From: an uncultured Muribaculaceae bacterium
Lineage (GTDB): Bacteria; Bacteroidota; Bacteroidia; Bacteroidales; Muribaculaceae
Direction: 5' to 3'
DNA length: 64,000 nt
Assembly: GCA_944320595.1 (NCBI GenBank)
Contig: CALUIB010000002.1
Coordinates: 111,860-175,859 of the forward strand
Each line of letters begins with the position of its first letter. The first letter of the stretch is position 1. Positions 31,929-41,334 of this stretch are shown one piece after another. The position numbers and the translations under genes were made by a program. The notes under the pieces were generated by a model, which worked only from the letters and a program-made list of their open reading frames with translations, was not told the DNA's origin and did not search any database.

Positions 31929-34511
31929 TTACCTCCTTACAAGCCGACCGGTATAGGTATGCCCCTGGCGAGTAAGCACGGTAACGAAGTAAACACCGGC
32001 ATCAAAGCCATCAACATTAAGAGCGGTCTCGGCTGTTTCGCGCTGCAACTTGCACACCCCTTGGGCATCATACACGCTCACACGGTATGCTTCTTCTCCT
32101 TCGGGCACGGCAAGCGTCACATTACCATCGAGTGCCGGGTTGGGATAAATGTCGATTGTGGCATTGCGGCGAGCCTGCTCGTCACGTTTTAGCAGTTTCA
32201 TTCCAGTGGGGCCATCGGGATAAACATCAACGTGCGTTACAAGCGTATCAACATTGCTATTTATAGCAAAACTTGAGGCCTTAACAAGACTATACTTATG
32301 ATTAGTCGCAACATCATTACCCATATCCCAATAGAAGATCCCTTTCAAATCGTTATCGCGAACAAACTTACTACGTTCATACGTTTGGTTAAATCCCGTA
32401 AAATAGCGCATGTAAGTTCCATCAAAACCTTCGTTTTGGTCAGGAGTATAATCTCCTTCAAGCAAACTATCACGCACACCAATAGTAGCTGTCTTCCTCA
32501 CTCCATCAAGGTAACCACCGGAAGTAGTACAAGCATAAGAAAGTACCATTTTTCCCTTCGGATAGCCCTGTCTGAGGAACATATCATAAGCTTCCTTATA
32601 AGAATTCAAGGTAAACAAGCCTTTATCAGGACCATATATTTGGAACGTAAAGAAGTCACAATTATCCATATATTTCTTATCAAAAGCATACGATACTTTA
32701 TGAGGCGAAACGGCTAATATCTTGTCGGCAGGCAACACTGCTTTAATCTCATCGAGCAGCAGTCCATAATTGTTAAAACAATCTGTACTATAACACCATT
32801 CAAAGTCAAGTTCCACTCCATCGAATTCTTTGGAAATTTCAGCAAGGTCGGCGGCAAATATCTTGCGTTTTTCAGCACTTGCAAAAGTCTGCTCCCAGTT
32901 AGTGTGACTACGCACTGCCATACGTATAGTGTACCCCCTATGGTTATCGTATGCACTACGCATCAATGCCAAAAAATGCTTATATGAGTAATAGTCATAA
33001 CCGGGATTTTCATCATCATCGTACTTCCAATATCCTCCGGCCGTTAACATATTAGCAGTCGTAAGCGTAATGCCAAATCCGGGCATCGGACATCCATTAT
33101 TGCCATAGCCATATATCGTATTGCGATCGAATGCTTTATGCCATATTGCAGTTTCATCGAATTTACCTTTGAAATTTTCACCAATAACAGCATCCACACC
33201 ACTCACGCCAGCCGGGATATAACTTACAGCTTTATCGCCACACTCTCCGGAAACTCCAAAAGATTGCATCCCATTCACAATGTAAATGAAAGTACGCTCC
33301 ACCATACTGTCATCTTGCAAATTGGTAGCGACAGCGAAGTGTATCCATTCCTTAGTATTCATCTTTGTAGGTGTTGTAGGATGCATCGGGAAATCACGTC
33401 CATTTATGCGTACTATAATTTGCCCGTCCTCACCAGGAGCATCGCCAAGACGGATGGATACCCCATTAAGGTGATCTTCTGTCTCTTTTTTAAATATATA
33501 GGCACCAGGAACCCATTCATCAATATAAAGCCACGTTTGAAAAGTCCATCCAACATCGGGTGTCATAGCATCTGTCCCTACATTCATACCTACACCCGTA
33601 CCATCAAGCGACAGCACTCCGCTACGACCCTCAAATTCAGGCAAATACTCTGAATTAATCAATTCACCTTCATCATTGGGAAAAGCGATTGACAAGTGGC
33701 CATCGCTATATGAATCTATATTAAGAACAATCAAATCATTCGCAAGCAAATACTTGTCACGATCAATGGCTCGATCAAAAAAGCGTTCGAAATTAGTATA
33801 TGCCGATGTCATATAATATTTAAACTTGGCATTATCCTCTACTATCTCACGATCTGCCCCTTCTGTAGAAAATGAACCATGATGATTAGTAAATGTGTAA
33901 TCTACCACATTATCACACAAGTTTTGGTCAAACTTATAATAAGCAACAAGGTCGCTCCATTGCGGATTAAACTTGTTGATGGTATTATATATGAAATATT
34001 GGTAACCGCCGTCATACTCGGCATTCGACAAGGCAGCCTTCCACACACGGAACTCATCCAAGCGTCCGCTCATTCCACCACCAAGTATCATATCTTTTTC
34101 GCTTGCAGGTATAGTCATTGCAGTAGCTATAGAACCTGCTTGCACATTATTTACAAGCACTTGCGCACCGCTACCGTTGGCAATCATGGTAATTTGAGCC
34201 CACTTGCCTGCGGCAAGGTCGGCTGAGGTTGCAGCAAGCACCGTGCTGCCTGCCTGGAAATTGACAGTACCTTCCTTTCCAAGACTTGCCTTGAAATCAC
34301 CGCCACGGTCATATATCAAGGCTCCCTCTTGCCACGAGTCCACATTTATCCAAAACTGGATACTGTAGGACGACAATTCATTAAGTTCGGGGAACTTATA
34401 TACGTTTACACTACCCTCGGGAGTCAACTTGAGCGCATAGTTATCGACCTGAGCCGATGCACTGCCTGCAAGACCCATCACAAGAGCAATAGCGCATAAT
34501 ATTTTCTTCAT
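31929..34511 (-). CDS. GH18 endo-glycosidase with LamG domains and T9SS type A sorting domain
   Basis: Protein of 860 residues from the ATG at 34511, which gives a signal peptide (MKKILCAIALVMGLAGSASA); upstream starts would precede it with 24 unlikely residues. Two LamG/concanavalin-like modules are seen (about 20-200 and 290-460: SIQFWINVDSWQEGALIYD; WTFQTWLYIDEWVPGAYIF). The GH18 barrel follows, with the motif DGVELDFE near 562-569 and GIFYWDMGND at the end. The last 75 residues (IDIYPNPALDGNVTLAVP, YFVTVLTRQGHTYTGRLVRR) are a T9SS type A C-terminal domain, so the enzyme is exported and surface-attached by T9SS. It is probably an endo-beta-N-acetylglucosaminidase that releases glycans for the downstream SusCD. 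The motif has Glu where most members have the second Asp. Confidence 0.88.
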   Translation of the reverse strand: MKKILCAIALVMGLAGSASAQVDNYALKLTPEGSVNVYKFPELNELSSYSIQFWINVDSWQEGALIYDRGGDFKASLGKEGTVNFQAGSTVLAATSADLAAGKWAQITMIANGSGAQVLVNNVQAGSIATAMTIPASEKDMILGGGMSGRLDEFRVWKAALSNAEYDGGYQYFIYNTINKFNPQWSDLVAYYKFDQNLCDNVVDYTFTNHHGSFSTEGADREIVEDNAKFKYYMTSAYTNFERFFDRAIDRDKYLLANDLIVLNIDSYSDGHLSIAFPNDEGELINSEYLPEFEGRSGVLSLDGTGVGMNVGTDAMTPDVGWTFQTWLYIDEWVPGAYIFKKETEDHLNGVSIRLGDAPGEDGQIIVRINGRDFPMHPTTPTKMNTKEWIHFAVATNLQDDSMVERTFIYIVNGMQSFGVSGECGDKAVSYIPAGVSGVDAVIGENFKGKFDETAIWHKAFDRNTIYGYGNNGCPMPGFGITLTTANMLTAGGYWKYDDDENPGYDYYSYKHFLALMRSAYDNHRGYTIRMAVRSHTNWEQTFASAEKRKIFAADLAEISKEFDGVELDFEWCYSTDCFNNYGLLLDEIKAVLPADKILAVSPHKVSYAFDKKYMDNCDFFTFQIYGPDKGLFTLNSYKEAYDMFLRQGYPKGKMVLSYACTTSGGYLDGVRKTATIGVRDSLLEGDYTPDQNEGFDGTYMRYFTGFNQTYERSKFVRDNDLKGIFYWDMGNDVATNHKYSLVKASSFAINSNVDTLVTHVDVYPDGPTGMKLLKRDEQARRNATIDIYPNPALDGNVTLAVPEGEEAYRVSVYDAQGVCKLQRETAETALNVDGFDAGVYFVTVLTRQGHTYTGRLVRR

Positions 34512-34623
34512 AAATAAATCAGGTTTGTAAGTCAAGGAATTACAAAGCCACACAATGAACAGATTAGGCTTATGTATTTCCAATATTGGTTTGTTTAGGT
34601 TTAATAGGAATTATCCATAATCT

Positions 34624-34653
34624 GTAAAGGCGATGTGCACATCGTCTCAGTAC
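34624..34653. repeat. Degenerate copy of the GAGACG/CGTCTC palindrome
   Basis: The core CGATGTGCACATCG (34631-34644) is identical to the core of the 11154 palindrome, but the outer arms have changed (GTAAAGG on the left, CTCAGTAC on the right). Together with the element at 34706 it fills the upstream region of the GH18 gene. No ORF is present in this stretch. Confidence 0.75.
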
Positions 34654-34705
34654 ATCGACCGAAACATCATTCCGGCACATTGCCTCATTACCCGTTTACC
34701 GTCGG

Positions 34706-34866
34706 GAGGGTGTATCAAAATTCCAACATTGATATTGTAGAGACGTGGCGTGCCGCGTCTCTATAACAGCAACGATTGATTTACAATATTTATGCAATAT
34801 TACTTGCTACGAGACGCGGCACGCCACGTCTCTACGTATGACAAAATTGTATTTTGACACATCCTC
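34706..34866. mobile_element. MITE-like element, 161 bp, with terminal inverted repeats
   Basis: The left end GAGGGTGTATCAAAAT (34706-34721) and right end ATTTTGACACATCCTC (34851-34866) are inverted repeats matching at 14 of 16 positions. Inside are two 28-nt palindromes of the GAGACG/CGTCTC family (34737-34764 and 34807-34835), themselves inverted copies of each other. There is no coding capacity. The ends match those of the 72-bp element at 41335 and the single end at 11285. No clear target-site duplication is seen. Confidence 0.7.
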
Positions 34867-34892
34867 TACAGCAGTGCGGGGGAAAACAATTT

Positions 34893-34951
34893 CAGTCTTT
34901 CCCATCTTCCCACGGGAACTACCTTCGATTAGGGGAAGATGGGAGAGACTG
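34893..34951. repeat. 19-bp imperfect hairpin upstream of GH18
   Basis: CAGTCTTTCCCATCTTCCC (34893-34911) pairs with 34933-34951 with one G-T mismatch and a 21-nt loop. It lies downstream of the T9SS cargo gene (stop at 35010, minus strand) and may close that transcript, although no T-run follows. It is distinct from the GAGACG palindromes. Confidence 0.6.
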
Positions 34952-35009
34952 AACTTACTTTGTGTGTATATGCCATTTCCCTCTCGGGAATGGATTAACT
35001 ATTCTTTAT

Positions 35010-36044
35010 TTACTTAACAATCAGTTTCTCTGCTTTGTTACCGGCCTTAACCACATAGATACCGCGATCAAGTGTGATGGTTTCACCTGCAACAGCATCA
35101 GCGACTTGCACACCATTGATGCTGTAAACATTACCAGCTGCAGCAAATGAAACTTGGTTACCATTAACTGTGAACAAATTCTCTTCACCGCCAATAATGT
35201 CAGCAACCGATGTAGAACCACCTACAGTATAGTTAACAAAATCATTCTCTGCTTCACCTTCTGGATTCAATGTATAAGTCAGCTCTTTAATCATAATTAC
35301 TGATTTTTTCCAAAAATCAGCTTTAAGTTCAAAGCGAGTACGAACAGGGAAACCTGCTTCTTCAGGAACATTAAAGTCTATTTCCATTACACGCCATTTA
35401 GTGAGGTCATTAGTGCCTTCATCTTCATTTGTATAGAATATATCCGGTTGGAAATAAGCACCATTAATGCCATTTACTTGAGTTCCGGCCTCATCCATCA
35501 TTTTTACAACATTATTTGTTGCTGTACTTATTGTAATCGCTGCCACAGGGTCATACGACCATTCAGTATCGCTGATCACATTATACACCAAACGCACACG
35601 CATCTTTGCATCTAATGTTGCACCAGATACTTTTGAATAAAATGCGAAATTGCCCCACCAACCAGTCGTAGAACACGGGGTTGCCTCAGGACCATATTCC
35701 GAAGTATTCTCATAGCCTTTAAGCAAAAGCACTTTACCTGCAGTTCCTCCAAGATCGTAAATATTCGTATTAGCCTGGAACGCAGCGGCTAACTCTGTAG
35801 TAGCCTCAGTTCCCGTTTCAACTCCTGCAGGATTTGTGCACAATGCCAAGAATCCAGCATCTGCGCCTTCAGTTGCTTGAGGGAGACTTGCAGCCGGGTT
35901 AACCCCTGCATTATACCAATTGATAAGGAACTGACCTTCGTTTTGATTTGCAAACTTAAAACGATCGGGTGTTAAATCAAGCATTTGTGCATACGCACCT
36001 GCTCCCAGCAGCATGGCTGCTGTCAAAAAGTAAAATTTCCTCAT
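35010..36044 (-). CDS. Secreted protein with T9SS type A-like C-terminal domain, unknown function
   Basis: Protein of 344 residues from the ATG at 36044, giving a signal peptide (MRKFYFLTAAMLLGAGAYAQ). Residues 25-270 form a beta-rich region (GWWGNFAFYSKVSGATLDAKM, WRVMEIDFNVPEEAGFPV) that could be a galactose-binding-like sandwich, without visible catalytic motifs. The C-terminal 50 residues (VYSINGVQVADAVAGETITL then IYVVKAGNKAEKLIVK) resemble a T9SS sorting domain. It lies upstream of the GH18 gene on the same strand, separated by 498 bp of repeats, and has its own promoter. A role in glycan capture is possible but unproven. Confidence 0.75.
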   Translation of the reverse strand: MRKFYFLTAAMLLGAGAYAQMLDLTPDRFKFANQNEGQFLINWYNAGVNPAASLPQATEGADAGFLALCTNPAGVETGTEATTELAAAFQANTNIYDLGGTAGKVLLLKGYENTSEYGPEATPCSTTGWWGNFAFYSKVSGATLDAKMRVRLVYNVISDTEWSYDPVAAITISTATNNVVKMMDEAGTQVNGINGAYFQPDIFYTNEDEGTNDLTKWRVMEIDFNVPEEAGFPVRTRFELKADFWKKSVIMIKELTYTLNPEGEAENDFVNYTVGGSTSVADIIGGEENLFTVNGNQVSFAAAGNVYSINGVQVADAVAGETITLDRGIYVVKAGNKAEKLIVK

Positions 36045-36123
36045 AATTAATAGGTTTACGTTTGTAATTCTAAAATATATTCCCACAATCATTTACAGTG
36101 GGAAGTAGCTTGTAATCCTGCCA

Positions 36124-36155
36124 CAAAGATAAAACAATTTTTCCGACAAACCAAT
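36124..36155 (-). promoter_or_regulatory. Promoter of the T9SS cargo gene
   Basis: The minus strand reads ATTG (36155-36152), 20 nt, TATCTTTG (36131-36124), a good fit to the Bacteroidota consensus. The ATG at 36044 lies about 80 nt downstream, leaving a leader of roughly 70 nt. Confidence 0.65.
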
Positions 36156-36326
36156 AATTCCCATAAAAAAATTACAGTTCTTTTGATTAAAATGCTTTAT
36201 ATGCATAATTGGGCTACTTTGCCGTCACGGGCAAATGAAGGGGCGTTTTATTGGCAACGTTGGCACATACTGCAATTTTTTATGTCTGAAAATTATGTTA
36301 TAAAACATACATTATTGCCGTTTTTC

Positions 36327-36357
36327 TTTATTGTCTCGATATTATAATATAACTTTG
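36327..36357 (+). promoter_or_regulatory. Promoter of the efflux operon
   Basis: TAACTTTG at 36350-36357 matches TAnnTTTG, with TTTA at 36327-36330 as a weak -33 element 19 nt upstream. The first ATG is at 36385. The 340-bp region between the divergent genes is otherwise AT-rich and shows no ORF or repeat. Confidence 0.6.
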
Positions 36358-36384
36358 CAGCCAAGAAAGGATTGTTAAGGGAAT

Positions 36385-37770
36385 ATGAGAACGACACGCA
36401 GAACAGAGCCTTGGCATCAACAACATGAGTACAAACCAAAACGCCACACCATATCACTGAAAATCATTTGTTTACTATTACCCATACTGTTAATGACATC
36501 AGTACCATGCATGCCAGTAACTGCCGCACAAGGGCAATTACTGCTTACGGTTGACAGCCTGCTTAACATGGGAATAGCCAACAACCTGCAATTGCGCGCG
36601 GCAACGATACAGCAGCGTATGGCGCAGCAGCGCAGCAAGGCGGCACGAAAAGCACTGCTGCCCGAGGTGCAAGTGGGAGTGCAGGCCGGCTATTTGGGAC
36701 AACCGACGGTGTTTGAACGCGGGCTGGCCGGAGCCATGCACCCCAAGTCGCCAAACTGGCAGCAAAGCTACGCCGTTGACATCACCCAACCGCTTTACCA
36801 CGGAGGTCGCTTGCGTACTGCCATCAAACAGAGCGACATAGAACACTCGATAGCCGCACTGCAAACAGCCGACAGCGAGGCCGACGTGAAACTTGAACTG
36901 CTGCGCCAATACCTGACACTTTTCAGCTACTATAAGCAACGTGACGTGCTGCAGCGCAACATTGAGGAATCGGAAATCAGACTGAAAGACATCCGCAAGA
37001 TGAAGGAAGAAGGGCTGATAACCAACAACGACGTACTGCGTAGCGAGCTGCAGCTGACCAACGACCGCCTAGCACTGACCGAGGCCGAAAACAGCATAGC
37101 ACTGGCATCGATGCAATTAGACATATTACTGGGCATAGACGAGTCGCTGCTCATAGTCCCCGACACCACCCTGCTCGAACGGACAACCACCCTCACCGAC
37201 TATGAGGCTTGCGTGAACGACGCATACGAAAACAACACCAAGATGCAGATAGCCCGGCAGCAAACGGCACTGGCCCGCAACGAGACGCAGGCCGCCCGAA
37301 ACGAATACCTGCCGCAGGTGTCGCTATATGCCGGCAACACGCTGGCTCGCCCCATCACACGGACGATGGCCGACCAGTTCAGCAACAGCTGGAACATAGG
37401 GGTGACGGTGAGCTACTCGCTGTCGTCGCTCTACAAGAACCGTGACAACGTGGGCGAACGGCGCAGCAACGAGCTATTCTACCAAAACGAGGAGGAGCGG
37501 CTGGAACAATCGCTGCGCATGGCAATACGCCAAGCATACCTCGACCACACCGAGGCCATCGACCGCGTGAAGGCACTGACTTTGTCGGTGAGGCAGGCAC
37601 GGGAGAACTACCGCATAGTGCAGAACCGCTACCTGAGCCAGCTGGCCATACTCACCGACCTGCTCGACGCCAACAGCGTGCTACTGACAGCCGAACTGGA
37701 ACTGACCGTGGCACGGGTGACGGTGATATACACATACTACGAATTGCTTAATGCCTGCGGGCGATTATAA
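36385..37770 (+). CDS. TolC-family outer-membrane efflux protein
   Basis: Protein of 461 residues. A basic N-terminus is followed by a hydrophobic signal (ISLKIICLLLPILLMTSVPC). The mature part shows two TolC-type repeats of long helices (MAQQRSKAARKALLPEVQVG; ARNETQAARNEYLPQVSLYA) separated by strand segments, the typical trimeric channel-tunnel fold. It begins an operon with a HlyD-type adaptor (18 bp) and an MFS pump, forming a complete tripartite exporter. The substrate is unknown. Confidence 0.93.
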   Translation: MRTTRRTEPWHQQHEYKPKRHTISLKIICLLLPILLMTSVPCMPVTAAQGQLLLTVDSLLNMGIANNLQLRAATIQQRMAQQRSKAARKALLPEVQVGVQAGYLGQPTVFERGLAGAMHPKSPNWQQSYAVDITQPLYHGGRLRTAIKQSDIEHSIAALQTADSEADVKLELLRQYLTLFSYYKQRDVLQRNIEESEIRLKDIRKMKEEGLITNNDVLRSELQLTNDRLALTEAENSIALASMQLDILLGIDESLLIVPDTTLLERTTTLTDYEACVNDAYENNTKMQIARQQTALARNETQAARNEYLPQVSLYAGNTLARPITRTMADQFSNSWNIGVTVSYSLSSLYKNRDNVGERRSNELFYQNEEERLEQSLRMAIRQAYLDHTEAIDRVKALTLSVRQARENYRIVQNRYLSQLAILTDLLDANSVLLTAELELTVARVTVIYTYYELLNACGRL

Positions 37771-37788
37771 ACATACATATAATACAGC

Positions 37789-38847
37789 ATGAGCACTTGG
37801 ATGGTAAAACGGAGGCGAATAAAGCTCCGCAACATAATTCTCAATGCCGTGTGCATAACACTGGCGTTGATTGGCGCATGGTGGACTGCCGACTACTTTT
37901 GGAAATATTTCAACTATGAAATCACCAACGATGCTTTCATCGACCAGTACATCTCGCCGGTGAACGTGCGCGTGGCCGGGTACATCAAGGAGGTGCGCTT
38001 CAAGGAACACCAGTATGTGCACAAGGGCGACACACTGCTGGTACTCGACGACAGCGAGTACCTGATACGCCTGAAGGAGGCCGAGGCAGCCCTGCTCGAC
38101 GCTCAAGGCTCGCGGCAGGTGCTGCACTCGGGCATCGACGCGTCGAAGGCCAACGTGGCCATGCAGGAGGCCAACATACGTGAGGCGCAAGCCAGGCTGT
38201 GGCAGGCCGAACAGGACTACAAGCGATATGAAAAGCTATACCGCGAGGAATCGGTGGCAAAGCAGCAATTCGACCAGGTAAAGGCCGACTACGACGCTGC
38301 ACTGGCCCACTACAACGCACTCGTGGAACAACACCGCGCCACCGAGCTGCAATCGAGCGAGACACAGAACCGGCAGACCGGCATCGAGGCCGCAATACTG
38401 CGCAGCGAGGCCGGGCTCGACATGGCAAGGCTAAACCTGTCATACACGGTGGTCACCGCCCCCTTCGACGGCTACACTGGCCGCCGCACACTGGAACCGG
38501 GGCAATATGTGCAGGCCGGGCAGACCATCACCAACCTTGTGCGCAACCAAGACAAGTGGGTGACGGCCAACTACCGGGAGACGCAAATCGAGAACATATT
38601 CATAGGCCAACAGGTGCTGATAACGGTAGATGCCATAAGCGGACGCACTTTCCACGGCAAGGTGACGGCAATATCCGAGGCCACAGGCTCGAAATACTCG
38701 CTTATCCCCACCGACAACTCGGCCGGCAACTTCGTGAAAGTGCAGCAACGCATACCCGTGAGGATAGACTTCACCGACATTTCGCCCGACGACATGGCCA
38801 GGCTGCGTGCCGGGATGATGGTGGTGACCGAGGCCTGCAAGGAATAA
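37789..38847 (+). CDS. HlyD/EmrA-family membrane fusion protein
   Basis: Protein of 352 residues with one N-terminal membrane helix (NIILNAVCITLALIGAWWTA). After it comes ITNDAFIDQYISPVNVRVAGYI, the standard EmrA lipoyl half-motif, then a coiled-coil hairpin (about 85-200) and a second barrel strand set (LNLSYTVVTAPFDGYTGRRT, WVTANYRETQIENI). It bridges the EmrB-type pump to the TolC-type channel. Its stop is 12 bp before the pump gene. Confidence 0.94.
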   Translation: MSTWMVKRRRIKLRNIILNAVCITLALIGAWWTADYFWKYFNYEITNDAFIDQYISPVNVRVAGYIKEVRFKEHQYVHKGDTLLVLDDSEYLIRLKEAEAALLDAQGSRQVLHSGIDASKANVAMQEANIREAQARLWQAEQDYKRYEKLYREESVAKQQFDQVKADYDAALAHYNALVEQHRATELQSSETQNRQTGIEAAILRSEAGLDMARLNLSYTVVTAPFDGYTGRRTLEPGQYVQAGQTITNLVRNQDKWVTANYRETQIENIFIGQQVLITVDAISGRTFHGKVTAISEATGSKYSLIPTDNSAGNFVKVQQRIPVRIDFTDISPDDMARLRAGMMVVTEACKE

Positions 38848-38859
38848 AACCCAGTAACG

Positions 38860-40476
38860 ATGGAAAGCGAATTGGCAAAACGGCTCGACCTGCCGCTGCG
38901 GCACGGGCTGCCTGGATGGGTGGGCGTGGTGACCGCATTCATGGTGGGACTGCCAGTGATGATGATTAACGGCACATACACGGGCAGCATACAGGAGGTG
39001 TCGGGGACGCTGGGCGCGCTCACCGAAGACATCACCATGGGTTACTACTCGGCATCGGCCGGGATGGCAATCGTGTACCCCATTATCAACAAGGTGACGA
39101 GCCGCGTCACGCAAAAGACGATGCTGCTCACCAGCCTGTGCCTGCAAGCCGTGATAAGCTGGCTGTGCGCCAAGACGCGCAGCACCGACCTGCTTATCGG
39201 CTACAGCTTCGTGCTGGGGTTCGTGAAGGGGTTCGTGATGCTGTGGTTCGTGCGCATGCTCAGCAAGCTCGTCAGCCCGCACAACGTGCGCAGCGAGTTC
39301 TACGCCTATTTCTACCCCATAGTATTCAGCGTGGGGCAACTGTCGATGATAGTGACGGCGCAGCTGGCTTACTACTACGACTGGAAATATATGTACTACT
39401 TCGAGATAATATTGCTGCTGGCGGCCATCGTCATGGTGCTTGCCACATTCCGCTACGCCAAGGTGCCCACAGCCTCGCCGTTCAAGGGGATAGACTTCCG
39501 CAGCATATTCATCGTGGGGGTGGCCGTGTTGATGATAATGTATGTGTTCACCTACGGCAAGACGCTCGACTGGTTCCACTCGCCGCGCCTGCGCTACTAC
39601 CTTGTGGCATCGATACTGCTCATGTTCCTTTTCCTGTGGGTGCAATGGGCCAACCGCAGCCGCGAGCCATATATCTACTTGGTGCAGATTACCCGCGTAA
39701 AGCCGCTGCTTGGCTACCTGTATATGTTCATAACCATGTTCTTCTGCTCGTCGGGCACGCTCATCACCAGCTATGTGACATCAATCGTGGGCACCGACAG
39801 CGTGCACGCCAACACGCTCTACCTCTACGTCATTCCCGGGTTCGTCGTCGGCGCGTTCCTGTGCTTTTGGTGGTTCCGTTGGCAGCGGTGGCGTTTCCGC
39901 TACTTCGTCTCGGCAGGGATGTTCTGTTTTGTGGGTTACTTCGGGATAATGTACTTCGGCATCGCCCCCGGCAGCACCTACGAGATGCTCCACCTGCCCA
40001 TGTTCCTGCGCGGCGTGGGCATGATGATACTTTTCATCTCGTTCGGCCTGTTCGTGGTCGAGGAATTGCCCATGAAATATATGCTGTCGAATGCCTTCTT
40101 CCTAATATTGTCGCGCTCGGTGCTTGCACCGGTGATAGGCTCGTCGTTCTTCAATAATATGCTCTATTACCTGCAACTGCGCGGCAACCAGCGGCTGTCA
40201 GAGACCATCACCATGAGCGACCCCGTGGCCGCAGGCCAGTTCACAAGCTCGCTGCAAAATGCCATGGCGCAGGGGCACAGCTACATGGAGTCGGTGCAAG
40301 TGGCCACCAGCTCCATCTATTCCACCCTGCAACAGCAAAGCCTGCTGCTATCGATGAAAACCATCCTCGGCTACATGCTCATAGCCGCCTTGGTGCTGGC
40401 CATAGCATCGGCATTCATCCCCTTCCACAAGACCGTGAAAGTGAAAATCATACGCACTGGCGACGATATGGTATAA
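38860..40476 (+). CDS. DHA2/EmrB-type MFS transporter
   Basis: Protein of 538 residues with about 14 hydrophobic segments, including WVGVVTAFMVGLPVMMING at the start and TILGYMLIAALVLAIASAFI at the end. The family exports drugs, bile acids or fatty acids by proton antiport, together with the EmrA-like adaptor encoded just upstream. Bile-salt export would suit a gut organism, but this is speculation. The operon ends at a strong terminator hairpin at 40507. No regulator gene is adjacent. Confidence 0.92.
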   Translation: MESELAKRLDLPLRHGLPGWVGVVTAFMVGLPVMMINGTYTGSIQEVSGTLGALTEDITMGYYSASAGMAIVYPIINKVTSRVTQKTMLLTSLCLQAVISWLCAKTRSTDLLIGYSFVLGFVKGFVMLWFVRMLSKLVSPHNVRSEFYAYFYPIVFSVGQLSMIVTAQLAYYYDWKYMYYFEIILLLAAIVMVLATFRYAKVPTASPFKGIDFRSIFIVGVAVLMIMYVFTYGKTLDWFHSPRLRYYLVASILLMFLFLWVQWANRSREPYIYLVQITRVKPLLGYLYMFITMFFCSSGTLITSYVTSIVGTDSVHANTLYLYVIPGFVVGAFLCFWWFRWQRWRFRYFVSAGMFCFVGYFGIMYFGIAPGSTYEMLHLPMFLRGVGMMILFISFGLFVVEELPMKYMLSNAFFLILSRSVLAPVIGSSFFNNMLYYLQLRGNQRLSETITMSDPVAAGQFTSSLQNAMAQGHSYMESVQVATSSIYSTLQQQSLLLSMKTILGYMLIAALVLAIASAFIPFHKTVKVKIIRTGDDMV

Positions 40477-40506
40477 TCACCCAGGCGGCGCATTGCGGCA
40501 AAAAAA

Positions 40507-40559
40507 TTTTTTCGACAGAAAGACGGCAATAGAGACCTTTCGCCTTTCTGTCGAAAAAA
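40507..40559. terminator. Bidirectional rho-independent terminator
   Basis: The 16-bp perfect stem TTTTTTCGACAGAAAG (40507-40522) pairs with 40544-40559, with A- and T-runs on both flanks and a 21-nt loop. It sits between the convergent MFS and nitroreductase genes. Confidence 0.92.
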
Positions 40560-40590
40560 AATGCCTAAGAATGAACGGGAATGAAAGCCG

Positions 40591-41247
40591 TCAGTCGATG
40601 AACTTCACTTTCGAGGCATCTCGCTCCTTGGCCGCTGGCGACTCGTCGGGATAACCCACGGCTATGCAATAAAGCAACTTGTACCCACGTGGCAAGTCGA
40701 GCCGTTCAAGATACTCGGCTGCGCCGGGATTATTCTGCATGAACGCAGCCGCGCTGCCAAGGCAGCACGTACCCAGCCCCATTGCACGGGCGGCAAGCAT
40801 GATATTCTCGCCAAGCAGCCCGCAATCCACAGGCGACGACGAGGCCACCGGGTCGGCAGCCACGAATATCACCGTCGGCGCATTGCGGAACATATTCTTG
40901 AACCCAGGCTCGCCGGCCATTTTTGGATTGACCTTTTTGAACACCTCGGTCACGCCGCCGATATATTCAGGGTCGTCAACCACGCGCAACGCCCACGGCT
41001 GCTTGTTCATGCCGTTTGGCGCATTTATTCCGCAGTCGAGCAATATTTGCACCGTGTCGCGCCCCACTGGCCACTCCTTGTATTGGCGCACACTGCGACG
41101 AGCCATTATAGTTTCCACCACCACCTTGCCGGTGTCGATTTGCGCGGCAGCCGCAGCCTGCACTTCACCCTGCTGCGCCCCCTCGGGGCTGCAACCGGCC
41201 ATCATGCCCATCAAGCACAATGCCGAAACAATCATCTTAATCTTCAT
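40591..41247 (-). CDS. Lipoprotein nitroreductase
   Basis: Protein of 218 residues from the ATG at 41247. Lipobox MMAGC (Cys18) precedes a nitroreductase domain starting at IMARRSVRQYKEWPVGRD, the FMN-binding signature. NAPNGMNKQPWALRVVDDPE and LLGENIMLAARAMGLGTCCLGS complete the fold. A lipidation signal on a flavoprotein of a normally cytoplasmic family suggests periplasmic anchoring. The redox partner outside the cytoplasm is unknown. It follows a repeat-rich gap after the CE2 esterase gene. Confidence 0.88.
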   Translation of the reverse strand: MKIKMIVSALCLMGMMAGCSPEGAQQGEVQAAAAAQIDTGKVVVETIMARRSVRQYKEWPVGRDTVQILLDCGINAPNGMNKQPWALRVVDDPEYIGGVTEVFKKVNPKMAGEPGFKNMFRNAPTVIFVAADPVASSSPVDCGLLGENIMLAARAMGLGTCCLGSAAAFMQNNPGAAEYLERLDLPRGYKLLYCIAVGYPDESPAAKERDASKVKFID

Positions 41248-41334
41248 AGTTAAAAATATATTCATTCTGTCTTCTATTCAAAATCGGGTCCTGATAATCC
41301 AAAATTGCAATACTCCCTCCCTGCTATCGTAGAT

